NCBI GenBank assembly: GCA_052035735.1
Contig: JBPOHI010000028.1
Coordinates: 1-64,000, forward strand
DNA from: JAGPDF01 sp052035735
Lineage (GTDB): Bacteria; Acidobacteriota; Thermoanaerobaculia; Multivoradales; JAGPDF01
Direction of reading: 5' to 3'
Length of the DNA: 64,000 bases
This document shows, piece after piece, positions 32,723 to 40,760 of the stretch. Below the pieces are notes generated by a model. It worked only from the letters and a program-made list of their open reading frames with translations, made no database searches and was not told where the DNA came from. Position numbers and translations under genes: made by a program. The stretch's first letter is position 1. The number at the start of each line of letters is the position of its first letter.

Positions 32723-33774
32723 GGACGCACCTGGCGCAGCAGGCGCTCGTCGCTCTCGAACAGCGAGCGGATGTTGGGGATGCCGAACTTGTTCATCGCC
32801 ACGCGGTCGAGACCGAGTCCGAAGGCGAACCCCGAGTAGCGATCCGGGTCGATGCCGCAATTGGCGAGCACGCGCGGGTCGACCATGCCAGCGCCGAGAA
32901 TCTCCATCCACCCCGTGGAAGAGCAGGTCGCGCACCCTTTGCCCTTGCAGATCTGGCAGGTGATGTCGACTTCGCACGACGGCTCGGTGAACGGGAAGTA
33001 GCTCGGCCGCAGGCGCACTTTCGTGTCGGGCGTGAACAGGCGGGTGATGAAAGCCTCCAGCGTCCCCTTGAGATCGCCCATCGTGATCCCTTCGGCGACG
33101 CAGAGCCCCTCCACCTGATGGAACATTGGCGAATGCCGCAGATCGTTGTCGTTACGGTAGACACGGCCGGGACAGATGACGCGGATCGGCGGCTTGCGCG
33201 CCAGCATCGTACGAATCTGCACCGGCGAGGTGTGGGTGCGCAGAAGCCGGCCGTCCTCGACGAACAGCGTGTCCTGGGAGTCGCGCGCGGGATGGTCGTC
33301 GGGAAAGTTGAGTAGAGCGAAGTTGTAGCGGTCGCTCTCGATCTCAGGTCCTTCTGCCACGCTGTAGCCGAGTCCGCGGAAGACCGACTCGATCTCGCGC
33401 GCCACGAGGGTCACCGGGTGAAGGGAGCCGCCTGCGGGTCGCCTCCCGGGCAGCGAGACATCGACTCGCGAGGCGAGCAGGCGCGCCGCCTCTTCGCTCC
33501 TCGCGAGGTCGGCGTCGCGCGCCGCGAGCGCCGCTTCGATGCGCTGACGGAGGCCGTTGAAAGCGGCGCCGAAGGCGCGCTTGTCGGGCGCCTTCGGAAC
33601 CATCGCCTGCAACTCTCGAAGGCGGCCACTGCGCGCGCCGATCCAGGCCACGCGCAACGCCTCCCAGGCGGTGCGATCACCGGCCTGCGAAATCGCCGCT
33701 TCGGCCTGCGCTGCCAGCCGTTCCAGCTCTTCCGGGGTCGGGACCGGCTCGCTCGTCGCCCCCGAACCGCTCAT
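32719..33774 (-). CDS. pheS: Phenylalanyl-tRNA synthetase alpha subunit
   Basis: A 351-residue catalytic subunit with the N-terminal coiled coil (about 1-100), then class II motifs: GSLHPVTLVAREIESVF, NFPDDHPARDSQDTLF, FHQVEGLCVAEGITMGDLKG and GLGLDRVAMNKFGI. A CQICKGKGCATC block precedes the STGWMEILGAG segment, a cysteine-rich insertion present in many bacterial PheS proteins. The start ATG 33774 lies 4 bases after the rplT stop. The stop overlaps the pheT start. Confidence 0.96.
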   Translation of the reverse strand: MSGSGATSEPVPTPEELERLAAQAEAAISQAGDRTAWEALRVAWIGARSGRLRELQAMVPKAPDKRAFGAAFNGLRQRIEAALAARDADLARSEEAARLLASRVDVSLPGRRPAGGSLHPVTLVAREIESVFRGLGYSVAEGPEIESDRYNFALLNFPDDHPARDSQDTLFVEDGRLLRTHTSPVQIRTMLARKPPIRVICPGRVYRNDNDLRHSPMFHQVEGLCVAEGITMGDLKGTLEAFITRLFTPDTKVRLRPSYFPFTEPSCEVDITCQICKGKGCATCSSTGWMEILGAGMVDPRVLANCGIDPDRYSGFAFGLGLDRVAMNKFGIPNIRSLFESDERLLRQVRP

Positions 33775-33778
33775 CGCG

Positions 33779-34171
33779 TCAGGCCTTGGCGGGAGCCGCA
33801 GCCTGCGGGGCCTGGGCGAGCGCCTGCTTGGCGAGATCGACCAGACCGGCGAACGCTTTCGGATCCGCCGACGCGGCGAGTTGAGCCAGAACCTTGCGAT
33901 CGAGATCGCACCCGGCGGCTTTGAGGCCCGAGATGAAGTGGTTGTAGGACAGGCCATACTGGTGCGCGGCGGCGTTGATCCGGACGATCCAGAGCGAGCG
34001 GAACTGACGCTTCTTCTGGCGCCGGTCGCGGGTGGCGAACTTGCCGGCCCGGTCGACCGCCTGCATGGCCATACGGTAGGCATTGGACTTCGTGCCGTAG
34101 AAACCGCTGGAGAGCTTCAGGACCTTCTTGCGCTTGTGCGCGCGCTTGGCACCGCGTTTGACGCGAGGCAT
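33779..34171 (-). CDS. rplT: 50S ribosomal protein L20
   Basis: A 130-residue protein beginning PRVKRGAKRAHKRKKVL, with SLWIVRINAAAHQYGLSYNHFI, diagnostic of L20. It organises 23S rRNA early in assembly and, in several bacteria, represses its own operon. The usual length is about 117; here an Ala/Pro-rich tail (APQAAAPAKA) is added. A stable hairpin lies just upstream at 34191-34214. The gene order infC-rpmI-rplT-pheST is conserved. Confidence 0.97.
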   Translation of the reverse strand: MPRVKRGAKRAHKRKKVLKLSSGFYGTKSNAYRMAMQAVDRAGKFATRDRRQKKRQFRSLWIVRINAAAHQYGLSYNHFISGLKAAGCDLDRKVLAQLAASADPKAFAGLVDLAKQALAQAPQAAAPAKA

Positions 34172-34190
34172 CGTTTCCAACCCCGTTTCT

Positions 34191-34214
34191 CGCCCGGATT
34201 CGTCGAATCGGGCG
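34191..34214 (-). promoter_or_regulatory. Hairpin upstream of rplT
   Basis: On the minus strand the segment pairs CGCCC-GATTCG with CGAATC-GGGCG around a 1-base centre, with one bulge, starting 20 bases before the rplT ATG. It could be part of L20 autoregulation or a processing site. Only structure is seen. Confidence 0.4.
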
Positions 34215-34312
34215 GGTAAGGCCGCGAGGCGCGCACCGCATGACGGGTCGCTCTCGTGGCTTCCGGCGGCCGGGACGGGTCTTTCCCGGCGCGGCGGAAA
34301 GTGAGACTTCGA

Positions 34313-34510
34313 CTACGAAATCATCGCGGCAATCGTCTTGCCGAGCGCGCCGCCCTGCACCACCTCGCGCCGCAGGCGGCGCTTCCGGGTGCGGGTCTTC
34401 TTGGTGAGAATGTGGCGCTTTCCGGACTGACCGCGCATCAGTTTCCCGTTGGCGGTGAGCTTGAAGCGCTTGGCGGCGCCACGATGCGTCTTCTTCTTCT
34501 GAGTAGCCAC
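34313..34510 (-). CDS. rpmI: 50S ribosomal protein L35
   Basis: A 65-residue protein: TQKKKTHRGAAKRFKLT, then RGQSGKRHILTKKTRTRKRRLR, a classical L35 pattern. It lies 14 bases after infC and 141 bases before rplT. Confidence 0.96.
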   Translation of the reverse strand: MATQKKKTHRGAAKRFKLTANGKLMRGQSGKRHILTKKTRTRKRRLRREVVQGGALGKTIAAMIS

Positions 34511-34524
34511 GTCCGACCTCGTTT

Positions 34525-35160
34525 CTACTGTGGTTTCGCGGCGGCGCCACCGGCTGGCGGGGCTGCCGGCGCCGGTTCCGTCGCCTTCTTGCTTCTGGCG
34601 GCGGGGGCCGCGGCCGATACCGGCGCGACCTCCGTCGGCTTCTTCACACTCTTCTTGCCCGGTCCGAAGATCATGTGCATCCGGTTGCCGGCCATCTCCG
34701 CGCTGCCTTCGGCGGATCCCTGCTCGCCCAGATCGGCGGTGAATCTCCGGAGGAGCTTGAGGCCCAGTTCCGGCTTCGACATCTCGCGACCGCGGAACTG
34801 CACGGTCGCCTTGACCTTGTCGCCCTCGTCGAGAAAACGGACCGCGTTGCGCAGCTTCACGCTGTAGTCGTGGTCGTCGATATTCGGGCGAAACTTGACC
34901 TCTTTCACCTGAATCGTCTTCTGCTTCTTGCGCGAGTCGTGCGTCTTCTTCTTCTGCTGGTAAAGAAACTTCCCGAAGTCCATGATCCGGCAGACGGGAG
35001 GGCGGGCCTCCGGAGCCACTTCGACCAGGTCGAAGAACTGCTCCTTCGCCATGCGCAGCGCCGTCTCGGTCGCGATGATCCCGACCTGCGTCCCATCGGC
35101 GTCGATCAGCCGGACTTCGCGAACCCGGATCCCTTCGTTGGTGCGTGCGGTCTTGTCGAT
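34525..35160 (-). CDS. infC: Translation initiation factor IF-3, AUC start
   Basis: A 211-residue protein. The first in-frame ATG (35052) would delete the conserved N-domain, whose sequence (RTNEGIRVREVRLIDADGTQ) is clearly encoded upstream. The reading frame opens after a TGA, and the only plausible start is ATC at 35158-35160, preceded 7 bases upstream by GGGGGTGA. infC genes use rare AUU/AUC/AUA starts so that IF-3 represses its own translation. The body (CRIMDFGKFLYQQKKK, KEVKFRPNIDDHDY) is normal. A 40-residue Ala/Pro/Lys tail extends the C-terminus. Confidence 0.93.
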   Translation of the reverse strand: MDKTARTNEGIRVREVRLIDADGTQVGIIATETALRMAKEQFFDLVEVAPEARPPVCRIMDFGKFLYQQKKKTHDSRKKQKTIQVKEVKFRPNIDDHDYSVKLRNAVRFLDEGDKVKATVQFRGREMSKPELGLKLLRRFTADLGEQGSAEGSAEMAGNRMHMIFGPGKKSVKKPTEVAPVSAAAPAARSKKATEPAPAAPPAGGAAAKPQ

Positions 35161-35269
35161 GCGCTGCTCACCCCCTCAAGAGCGCCGGGCCGACGCAATC
35201 TCATCCGCGGACGGAAAATCCGGCCGCGGAGCGTGGCCCTTACCAGCAGAACTGCCGGAGTTTATCTGA

Positions 35270-37210
35270 TCATGCCGTCGCGGGCAAAGACGCCGCCCGG
35301 AGCTTCGCCTGGGCGACCAGCCGCGGGACGAGCTCCGCCACCGGCATCGCGCCCAGATCTTCACCCGAGCGCAGGCGGACGGACATGCTCCCCTGCTCCG
35401 CCTCCTTGGCCCCGGCCACCAACATGTAGGGCACCTTCTCGAGCTGCGCCAGGCGAACCTTGTAACCCAACTTCTCGTTCGACTCGTCGAGCTCGACCCG
35501 AAGTCCGGCCGCGACGAGCTGGCCGGCGACGTTCCGCGCGTAGTCGAGGGTCTTCTCGGAAACCGGCAGCACTTTCACCTGCACCGGCGCGAGCCACATC
35601 GGGAAGGCGCCCGCCGTGTGCTCGATGAGAATCCCCAGAAAGCGCTCGAGGGAGCCGAGCATGGCGCGATGGATCATCACCGGCCGCGGGAACGTCCCGT
35701 CGCCGGCGACGTATTCGAGCTCGAAACGCTGCGGCAACTGATAGTCGAGCTGGATGGTGCCGAGCTGCCACCAGCGTCCGAGCGCGTCCTTCAGTTGGAA
35801 GTCGATCTTCGGACCGTAGAAGGCGCCGTCGCCGGAGTTGACCGAATAACCCTCGGTGCCCAGGTTCGCCTCGAGCGCCCCCTTGAGCGCCGCTTCCGCC
35901 TGGCTCCAGAGCTCGTCGCTGCCGATCGACTTCTCGGGCCGGGTCGAGAAGAAGACCTTGACCTCGTCGAAGCCGAAAGTGCGGTAGACCGAGAAGTACA
36001 TCTCGATGAGCGCCCGCACCTCTTCGCCTACCTGCTCGTCGGTGCAGAAAATGTGACCGTCGTCCTGGGCGAACGAACGCACTCGGGTGAGCCCGGAAGT
36101 CACGCCGCTGCGCTCGTACCGATGCAGGCGGCCGAAATCGGCGTAGCGAATCGGCAGGTCGCGGTACGAGCGCTTGCGGGTGCCGAAGATCATGCAGTGC
36201 GTCGGGCAGTTCATCGGCTTGACCGCGAACTGGCGCTCGTCGACCTCGGTGAAGAACATGTTCTCGCGATAGTTCGCGTAGTGGCCCGACTTGTGCCAGA
36301 GCTCGACATCGAGGATCTGCGGCGTCACCACCTCGCCGTAGCCACGGGTCGAGTAGAGCTCGCGCACGTAGTCGACCAGTCCGTTGTAGACCGTCGCGCC
36401 CTTGGGGTGAAAGAACGGCGAGGCCGGAGCGAGCGGCGAGAAGCTGAACAGGTCGAGCTCGACTCCGAGCCGCCGGTGGTCGCGCGCACGCGCATCCTCG
36501 AACGACTTCTCGTACGCTTCGAGCTCCTTCTTCGATGTGAATGCGGTGCCGTAGATGCGCTGAAGCTTCTCGTTCGCTTCGTCGCCCTTGAAGTAGACAC
36601 CAGAGGATTCGAGCAGCTTGACCGCACCGATCTGGCCGGCGCGCTGCACGTGCGGACCGCGACAGAGATCGAGAAACCGGCCATGGCGAAAGAGCGTGAT
36701 CGTGTCGCCTTCCGGGATGTCGGCGAGCCGCTCCAGCTTGAGATCGTTCGCGCGCTCGTGAAAGATCTCGAGCGCCTCCTGGCGCGACACCTCGAGGCGC
36801 TCGAACGGTGCGTCCTCGGCGAGGATCTCGCGCATCTTCGCCTCGATCGCTTCCAGGTCCTCGGGAGTGAACGTGCGCGCGAAGCGGAAGTCGTACTGGA
36901 ACTTCTCGCTGTGGTCCTTGCGCCCGGCGTCGTAGAGCGCCTCGGGCCAGAGGCGGGTCACTGCATCGGCGAGCACATGTTCGGCCGAATGACGGACGAA
37001 TTCCCCCGCCTCGGCGCTGCGCGTGGTGAAGAGCTTGAAGGGTCCGCTCGCCGCGAGGGGCTCGCGCAAGTCGATCCGGCGCCCGTCGAGCTCGGCACCG
37101 ACGGCGTCCTGCGCGAGCCGCGGTCCGATGGATCGCGCGACATCGAGCGCGGTCGTGCCTGCCGGCACCGTGCGCTCGGAGCCGTCGGGAAGAGTCAGTA
37201 CGATGGTCAT
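35270..37210 (-). CDS. thrS: Threonyl-tRNA synthetase
   Basis: A 646-residue class II synthetase that charges tRNA-Thr. The domains in order are: TGS (about 1-62, VPAGTTALDVARSIGPRL), editing domain with HSAEHVLADAV, catalytic core with MNCPTHCMIFG (zinc-binding Cys/His), RYADFGRLHRYERSG and FCTDEQ, and a C-terminal anticodon domain. ATG 37210 is the natural family start. It is followed (after 109 bases) by infC on the same strand, the standard thrS-infC-rpmI-rplT order, and two tRNA-Val genes lie upstream. Confidence 0.97.
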   Translation of the reverse strand: MTIVLTLPDGSERTVPAGTTALDVARSIGPRLAQDAVGAELDGRRIDLREPLAASGPFKLFTTRSAEAGEFVRHSAEHVLADAVTRLWPEALYDAGRKDHSEKFQYDFRFARTFTPEDLEAIEAKMREILAEDAPFERLEVSRQEALEIFHERANDLKLERLADIPEGDTITLFRHGRFLDLCRGPHVQRAGQIGAVKLLESSGVYFKGDEANEKLQRIYGTAFTSKKELEAYEKSFEDARARDHRRLGVELDLFSFSPLAPASPFFHPKGATVYNGLVDYVRELYSTRGYGEVVTPQILDVELWHKSGHYANYRENMFFTEVDERQFAVKPMNCPTHCMIFGTRKRSYRDLPIRYADFGRLHRYERSGVTSGLTRVRSFAQDDGHIFCTDEQVGEEVRALIEMYFSVYRTFGFDEVKVFFSTRPEKSIGSDELWSQAEAALKGALEANLGTEGYSVNSGDGAFYGPKIDFQLKDALGRWWQLGTIQLDYQLPQRFELEYVAGDGTFPRPVMIHRAMLGSLERFLGILIEHTAGAFPMWLAPVQVKVLPVSEKTLDYARNVAGQLVAAGLRVELDESNEKLGYKVRLAQLEKVPYMLVAGAKEAEQGSMSVRLRSGEDLGAMPVAELVPRLVAQAKLRAASLPATA

Positions 37211-37253
37211 GGAATCCTGTGGGACTCTGGAGCGTGGGGGGCCGTCGACGACC

Positions 37254-37330
37254 TGGTAGGCGCTCCCGGACTCGAACCGGGGACCTCTACCGTGTGAAGG
37301 TAGCGCTCTAACCAGCTGAGCTAAGCGCCC
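37254..37330 (-). tRNA. tRNA-Val (anticodon CAC)
   Basis: A 77-nt cloverleaf on the minus strand starting GGGCGCTTAGCTCAG. Acceptor pairs GGGCGCT/AGCGCCT; anticodon stem CTACC/GGTAG with loop TTCACAC (anticodon CAC, reading GUG); T arm GGTTCGAGTCC; ends ACCA. The CCA is encoded. Confidence 0.95.
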
Positions 37331-37391
37331 GCAAATTTCTCACTGCCTGCCGAACTCGTGCGTCATCCGTGAAGCGACCGCGGGAGAGACT

Positions 37392-37468
37392 TGGTAGGCC
37401 CGAGTGGGCTCGAACCACCGACCTCAACGATGTCAACGTTGCGCTCTAACCAACTGAGCTACGGGCCT
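37392..37468 (-). tRNA. tRNA-Val (anticodon GAC)
   Basis: A 77-nt cloverleaf on the minus strand. Acceptor AGGCCCG/CGGGCCT; D arm TAGCTCAGTTGG; anticodon stem CAACG/CGTTG with loop TTGACAT (anticodon GAC, reading GUC and GUU); T arm GGTTCGAGCCC; encoded CCA. It lies 61 bases upstream of the other tRNA-Val, probably co-transcribed. Confidence 0.95.
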
Positions 37469-37579
37469 CCTGCCCTCCCACCGCATCTGCTGCAGTTCCT
37501 GCGGTCGCCTTCGCACCTTCCGAAACTTGCGACGCAAGCCGCTGCAGCCGAGGAACTTAGCAAGCCGTCCGCGGGGCTG

Positions 37580-38479
37580 TCAACCGGGCGCCGCGGTGGC
37601 GCCGGGCGGAGGGAGGCTCGCCGCCGGGCTCTTGCGGGCGCGCTCGACCGCCGCGCAGTGTTCCAGATGCCCGTCGACCGCCTGCTCGAGGGCCGTCTTC
37701 GCGCCGGCTTCGCGCAGGCGGGCGAGCGCCGCTTTCCACAGCGGCCCTCCGCGGGCCTCGCGCGCCCGGGCGATCGCCGCGGAGATCGCGGCGGCATCGC
37801 CACTACAGTAGAACGGATAGTCGTCGCCCAGGAGCTCGGTCGCGGCCGCGTCGCGCATGGTCACCAGCACCGCTCCGCAGGCGGCGGCGTTCGCCACCTC
37901 GCCGCCCGCCCGCAAGAGCTCGGCGGCGCCGGGAAGGCGAAGCGAGAGATGGCAATTGAACTGGCTCGCATGGCGCAGAGGATGACTGTCGATGAACGCC
38001 ACGCCGCGGAGCCGGCCGAAGTGCTCCCCGGCAGCTCCGACACCAAAGCAGGCGACCCTGAACTCGCCCTCTGCGAGCTGGTGCGGCACCAGCCCCGGCT
38101 CGGGCTCGTCGTAGATCACCCGACTCGTCCAACGCGAACGGTCGAGGGCGCGCTGCTGGGCGCGGCTGCGGAAGATGGCGCCGTCCAGCAGGCGGGCGGC
38201 CCCGGGAAAAGACGAGCTCGTCCGCGATCCTCGGACATCGAGAAGTGTCGCGTTGCCCGCCATCCGCGAGCGCCAGAGCGGATAGGAACCGAAATCACCG
38301 GAGAAGATGACCGTGGAGCCGCGCACGCTGCCGGATCGCGCCGCCGGCAGCACCTGACTGCTCCGACCGCGCGCCGTCATGGCGGAAGCGAGCGCCGCGA
38401 GTCGGGCCGGCGTCTCGGCTTCGGAGCCGCTGTGCACGAAGATGACCGGGCGAGAACCGCCTGACGACGGAGCTGTCAC
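37580..38479 (-). CDS. Hypothetical protein, possible glycosyltransferase-like fold
   Basis: A 299-residue protein starting at GTG 38479, which overlaps the RlmI stop (GTGA). The N-terminal half contains VIFVHSGSEAETPARL, STVIFSGDF and SRVIYDEPE, followed by FRVACFGVG. The C-terminal half includes GAAELLRAGGEVANAAACGAVLVTMRDAAAT and LLGDDYPFYCSGDAA, reminiscent of the donor domain of GT-B glycosyltransferases (late E/G-rich region). The homology is not strong enough to assign. It is Arg/Ala-rich at the end. Role unknown. Confidence 0.5.
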   Translation of the reverse strand: MTAPSSGGSRPVIFVHSGSEAETPARLAALASAMTARGRSSQVLPAARSGSVRGSTVIFSGDFGSYPLWRSRMAGNATLLDVRGSRTSSSFPGAARLLDGAIFRSRAQQRALDRSRWTSRVIYDEPEPGLVPHQLAEGEFRVACFGVGAAGEHFGRLRGVAFIDSHPLRHASQFNCHLSLRLPGAAELLRAGGEVANAAACGAVLVTMRDAAATELLGDDYPFYCSGDAAAISAAIARAREARGGPLWKAALARLREAGAKTALEQAVDGHLEHCAAVERARKSPAASLPPPGATAAPG

Positions 38480-39669
38480 GAGCGCCCGCCGCGCACGACT
38501 CCGAGCCAGCCCTTGAGGTATTCGCCCTGGGGATGAAAAACCGACACCGGATGATCGACGGCGGCGGCGAGCGGCGCGAGCAGGGCGAGCTCGACCTTCG
38601 CCTCGACCGCGGCGGCGAACAGGATCTGCCGGAAGAGCTTGCCGTCGATCGCGCCGCTGCAACTGAAGGTGAACAGGAGCCCTCCCGGCGCGAGCCGACC
38701 GAGCGCCAGACGATTGAGGTCCTTGTAGGCGCGCGCCGCTTTGTCGAGATGCGTGCGACGCTTGGCGAGCGGCGGCGGGTCGCAGACGACGAGGTCGTAG
38801 CTCTCCCGGCGCTGCCGCAGATCTTCGAAAACGTCCGCGGTCACGAGATCGGTACGCCCGGGGTCGAGGTGGTTTTCGAGCACCAACCGGCGACCGATGC
38901 CGTTCAGGCGTCCGGCAGATTCGACCCCGGTGACGCTGCGCGCCCGGCCGCGCAGGGCATAGATCGAGAACGCACCGGTGTGAGAGAAGAGATCCAGCAC
39001 ACGACGGTCGCGGGCGTAGCTCTCGACGAGCCGCCGGTTGTCGCGCTGGTCGCAATAGAAGCCGGTCTTCTGCCCGCCCTCGAGCTCGGCGACGAACTTG
39101 AGCCCGCTCTCTTCGAAAATCGCCTCGCGCGGCAGCGCTCCGGCAAGGGTCTCGGCGACCAGCGGCAGCCCCTCTGCGCGGCGCGCCGCGAGGTCGCCGA
39201 GGTGGAGGATCGGCGCCCCTGGATAGACCCGTGTTAGCGCCTCGTAGGCCGCTCCACGCAGCCTCTCGAGACCCGCCGAAGTCATCTGGCTGACGAGGAC
39301 GTCACCGAACCGGTCGATCGTCCAGCCGGGCAGTCCGTCCCCTTCGGCGTTCAGCAGGCGGTAGCCGGTGGTGCCCGCCGGCAGCATGCGCTGCCGCCAG
39401 GAGTCGGCGGCGCGCAGTCTGCGCTCGAAGTACGCTGCATCGACGACGCCTCCCGGGGCATCGCGCAGCGGATCGGGTGCGAGCATGCGCACACGGATCT
39501 GCGAGGCGGCGCTGTAGAAGCCGGCGCCGAGCCGCGCGCCGGAAGCGTCGAAGACCTGGGCGACCGCCGCCTCGCGGTCGCCCTGCTCGGACTGAATCGC
39601 GCCCGAGAAGACCCAAGGATGGCCGTCGCGGATCGGGCGCTCGCGACCCGGACTGAGGGTGATGCGCAT
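38476..39669 (-). CDS. rlmI: 23S rRNA (cytosine-5)-methyltransferase, RlmI family
   Basis: A 397-residue SAM-dependent methyltransferase. The N-terminal PUA domain (about 1-75, GHPWVFSGAI) binds RNA. The central segment YRLLNAEGDGLPGWTIDRFG and the catalytic domain with VLDLFSHTGAFSIYAL (SAM binding) and VVCDPPPLAKRR are characteristic of RlmI/YccW, which makes m5C in 23S rRNA. The exact modified site cannot be read. The stop overlaps the following GTG start. Length is normal. Confidence 0.88.
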   Translation of the reverse strand: MRITLSPGRERPIRDGHPWVFSGAIQSEQGDREAAVAQVFDASGARLGAGFYSAASQIRVRMLAPDPLRDAPGGVVDAAYFERRLRAADSWRQRMLPAGTTGYRLLNAEGDGLPGWTIDRFGDVLVSQMTSAGLERLRGAAYEALTRVYPGAPILHLGDLAARRAEGLPLVAETLAGALPREAIFEESGLKFVAELEGGQKTGFYCDQRDNRRLVESYARDRRVLDLFSHTGAFSIYALRGRARSVTGVESAGRLNGIGRRLVLENHLDPGRTDLVTADVFEDLRQRRESYDLVVCDPPPLAKRRTHLDKAARAYKDLNRLALGRLAPGGLLFTFSCSGAIDGKLFRQILFAAAVEAKVELALLAPLAAAVDHPVSVFHPQGEYLKGWLGVVRGGRS

Positions 39670-39672
39670 GCT

Positions 39673-40641
39673 CTACTTCAGATAACTCAGCATCTCTTTG
39701 GCGGTGGCCGCGTCGGCGTCTCCGGCCTCGGCGACGGCGATGAACGCTTGCAGATGCTCCCTCGCCTTGGCGTTCTCCCCCTGGCTGATGAAGCACATGC
39801 CGAGCATGTAGTGCGTCTTGCCGTAGCTCGGGTCGGCGGCGAGCGACTGCTCGAACAGCTTGAGCGCCGCCGCCATCGAGCCGGCGTTGTACTCACGAAC
39901 GCCGTCGTTGAACAGCTCGATCGCCCCCGACTTCGGGTCGATGGCGGCAAGGGCCGCCGAAGCCGCCTTGGCGCGCTCCGCATTGCCGAGCGCCTTGTAG
40001 GACTCGGCGGCGACGCGCAGCGACTTGACGTCCTTCGGATCGAGCGCGAGCGCCTTGTCGGCCGCCGCGGCCGCCGCGGCGAAGTCCTTGTCGGCGTAGA
40101 GCATGCCAGCGAGCGCCGAGTGAGCGACGGTGAGCTGCGGATTGAGCGTCGCCGCTTCGGCCATCTTCCGCTTGGCGGTCTCCATGTCTCCCATCTGCGA
40201 AGCCTCGGCCCCCTCGTTGAAGGCGACGACGGCCTTCTCCTCCGGCGTCGGCTCCTGCGGCGTCTCGACCGCCGCGCCACGTTTGATCGCTTCGGCATTC
40301 GACAGCATCGTGAAGTCCTTGCGGTCGTTCGAACCGATGGGGACCTTCAGATCCTGCTGCATCGTCTGGTAGCCGGACTTTTCGTACTTGTAGTTGTAGC
40401 TCTTGGTGGCATCGAGGATCGTGACCGCCCAGTTGCCCTTCTGATCGGTGACCGTCTCGAGCTTGAAGGTCGCGATATCGGGGCAGGTCACCGTGACCTG
40501 GATACCTTCGATCGGCTTCTTGTTCTCGTCCGTGATGGTGCCGTAGAGGCGAGCCTGGTTGAGCGCATGCGCCGCCGAAGCGGAGCACAGAAGGACGACA
40601 GCGAGGAGCCACCAGCGCGAGCGATTGCGGGTTCTGAACAT
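39673..40641 (-). CDS. Periplasmic TPR protein with carboxypeptidase-regulatory-like domain
   Basis: A 322-residue exported protein. Residues 1-26 are a signal peptide. Residues about 30-115 form a carboxypeptidase-regulatory-like (beta-sandwich) domain (ARLYGTITDENKKPIEGIQVTV), the same fold found at the N-terminus of the nearby TonB receptor. Residues about 140-320 hold several tetratricopeptide repeats (AHSALAGMLYADKDF, TAKEMLSYLK at the end). Likely a periplasmic assembly or scaffold protein. It is divergent from the CorC gene and separated by 3 bases from the RlmI start. Confidence 0.8.
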   Translation of the reverse strand: MFRTRNRSRWWLLAVVLLCSASAAHALNQARLYGTITDENKKPIEGIQVTVTCPDIATFKLETVTDQKGNWAVTILDATKSYNYKYEKSGYQTMQQDLKVPIGSNDRKDFTMLSNAEAIKRGAAVETPQEPTPEEKAVVAFNEGAEASQMGDMETAKRKMAEAATLNPQLTVAHSALAGMLYADKDFAAAAAAADKALALDPKDVKSLRVAAESYKALGNAERAKAASAALAAIDPKSGAIELFNDGVREYNAGSMAAALKLFEQSLAADPSYGKTHYMLGMCFISQGENAKAREHLQAFIAVAEAGDADAATAKEMLSYLK

Positions 40642-40745
40642 TGTGAGCCTCCGGCGCGTAGCCGCCCCCCCGGTCCATTGCCCTGCCGGCCGGTTGCCGG
40701 GCCTACGCTTGCCGGCATTCTACTGCGTCGAAGGCGTCCCCCGCC

Positions 40746-40751
40746 TATACT
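40746..40751 (+). promoter_or_regulatory. Possible -10 box just before a CorC-type gene
   Basis: TATACT lies only 9 bases before the ATG at 40761, with no ribosome-binding site between. This would give a leaderless or nearly leaderless mRNA. No good -35 is seen. Confidence 0.25.
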
Positions 40752-40760
40752 TGCGGACGA

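Noticed and set aside
34525..35052. infC starting at the first ATG (35052)
   Set aside because: This would remove the conserved IF-3 N-domain clearly encoded upstream; an AUC start explains the data better.
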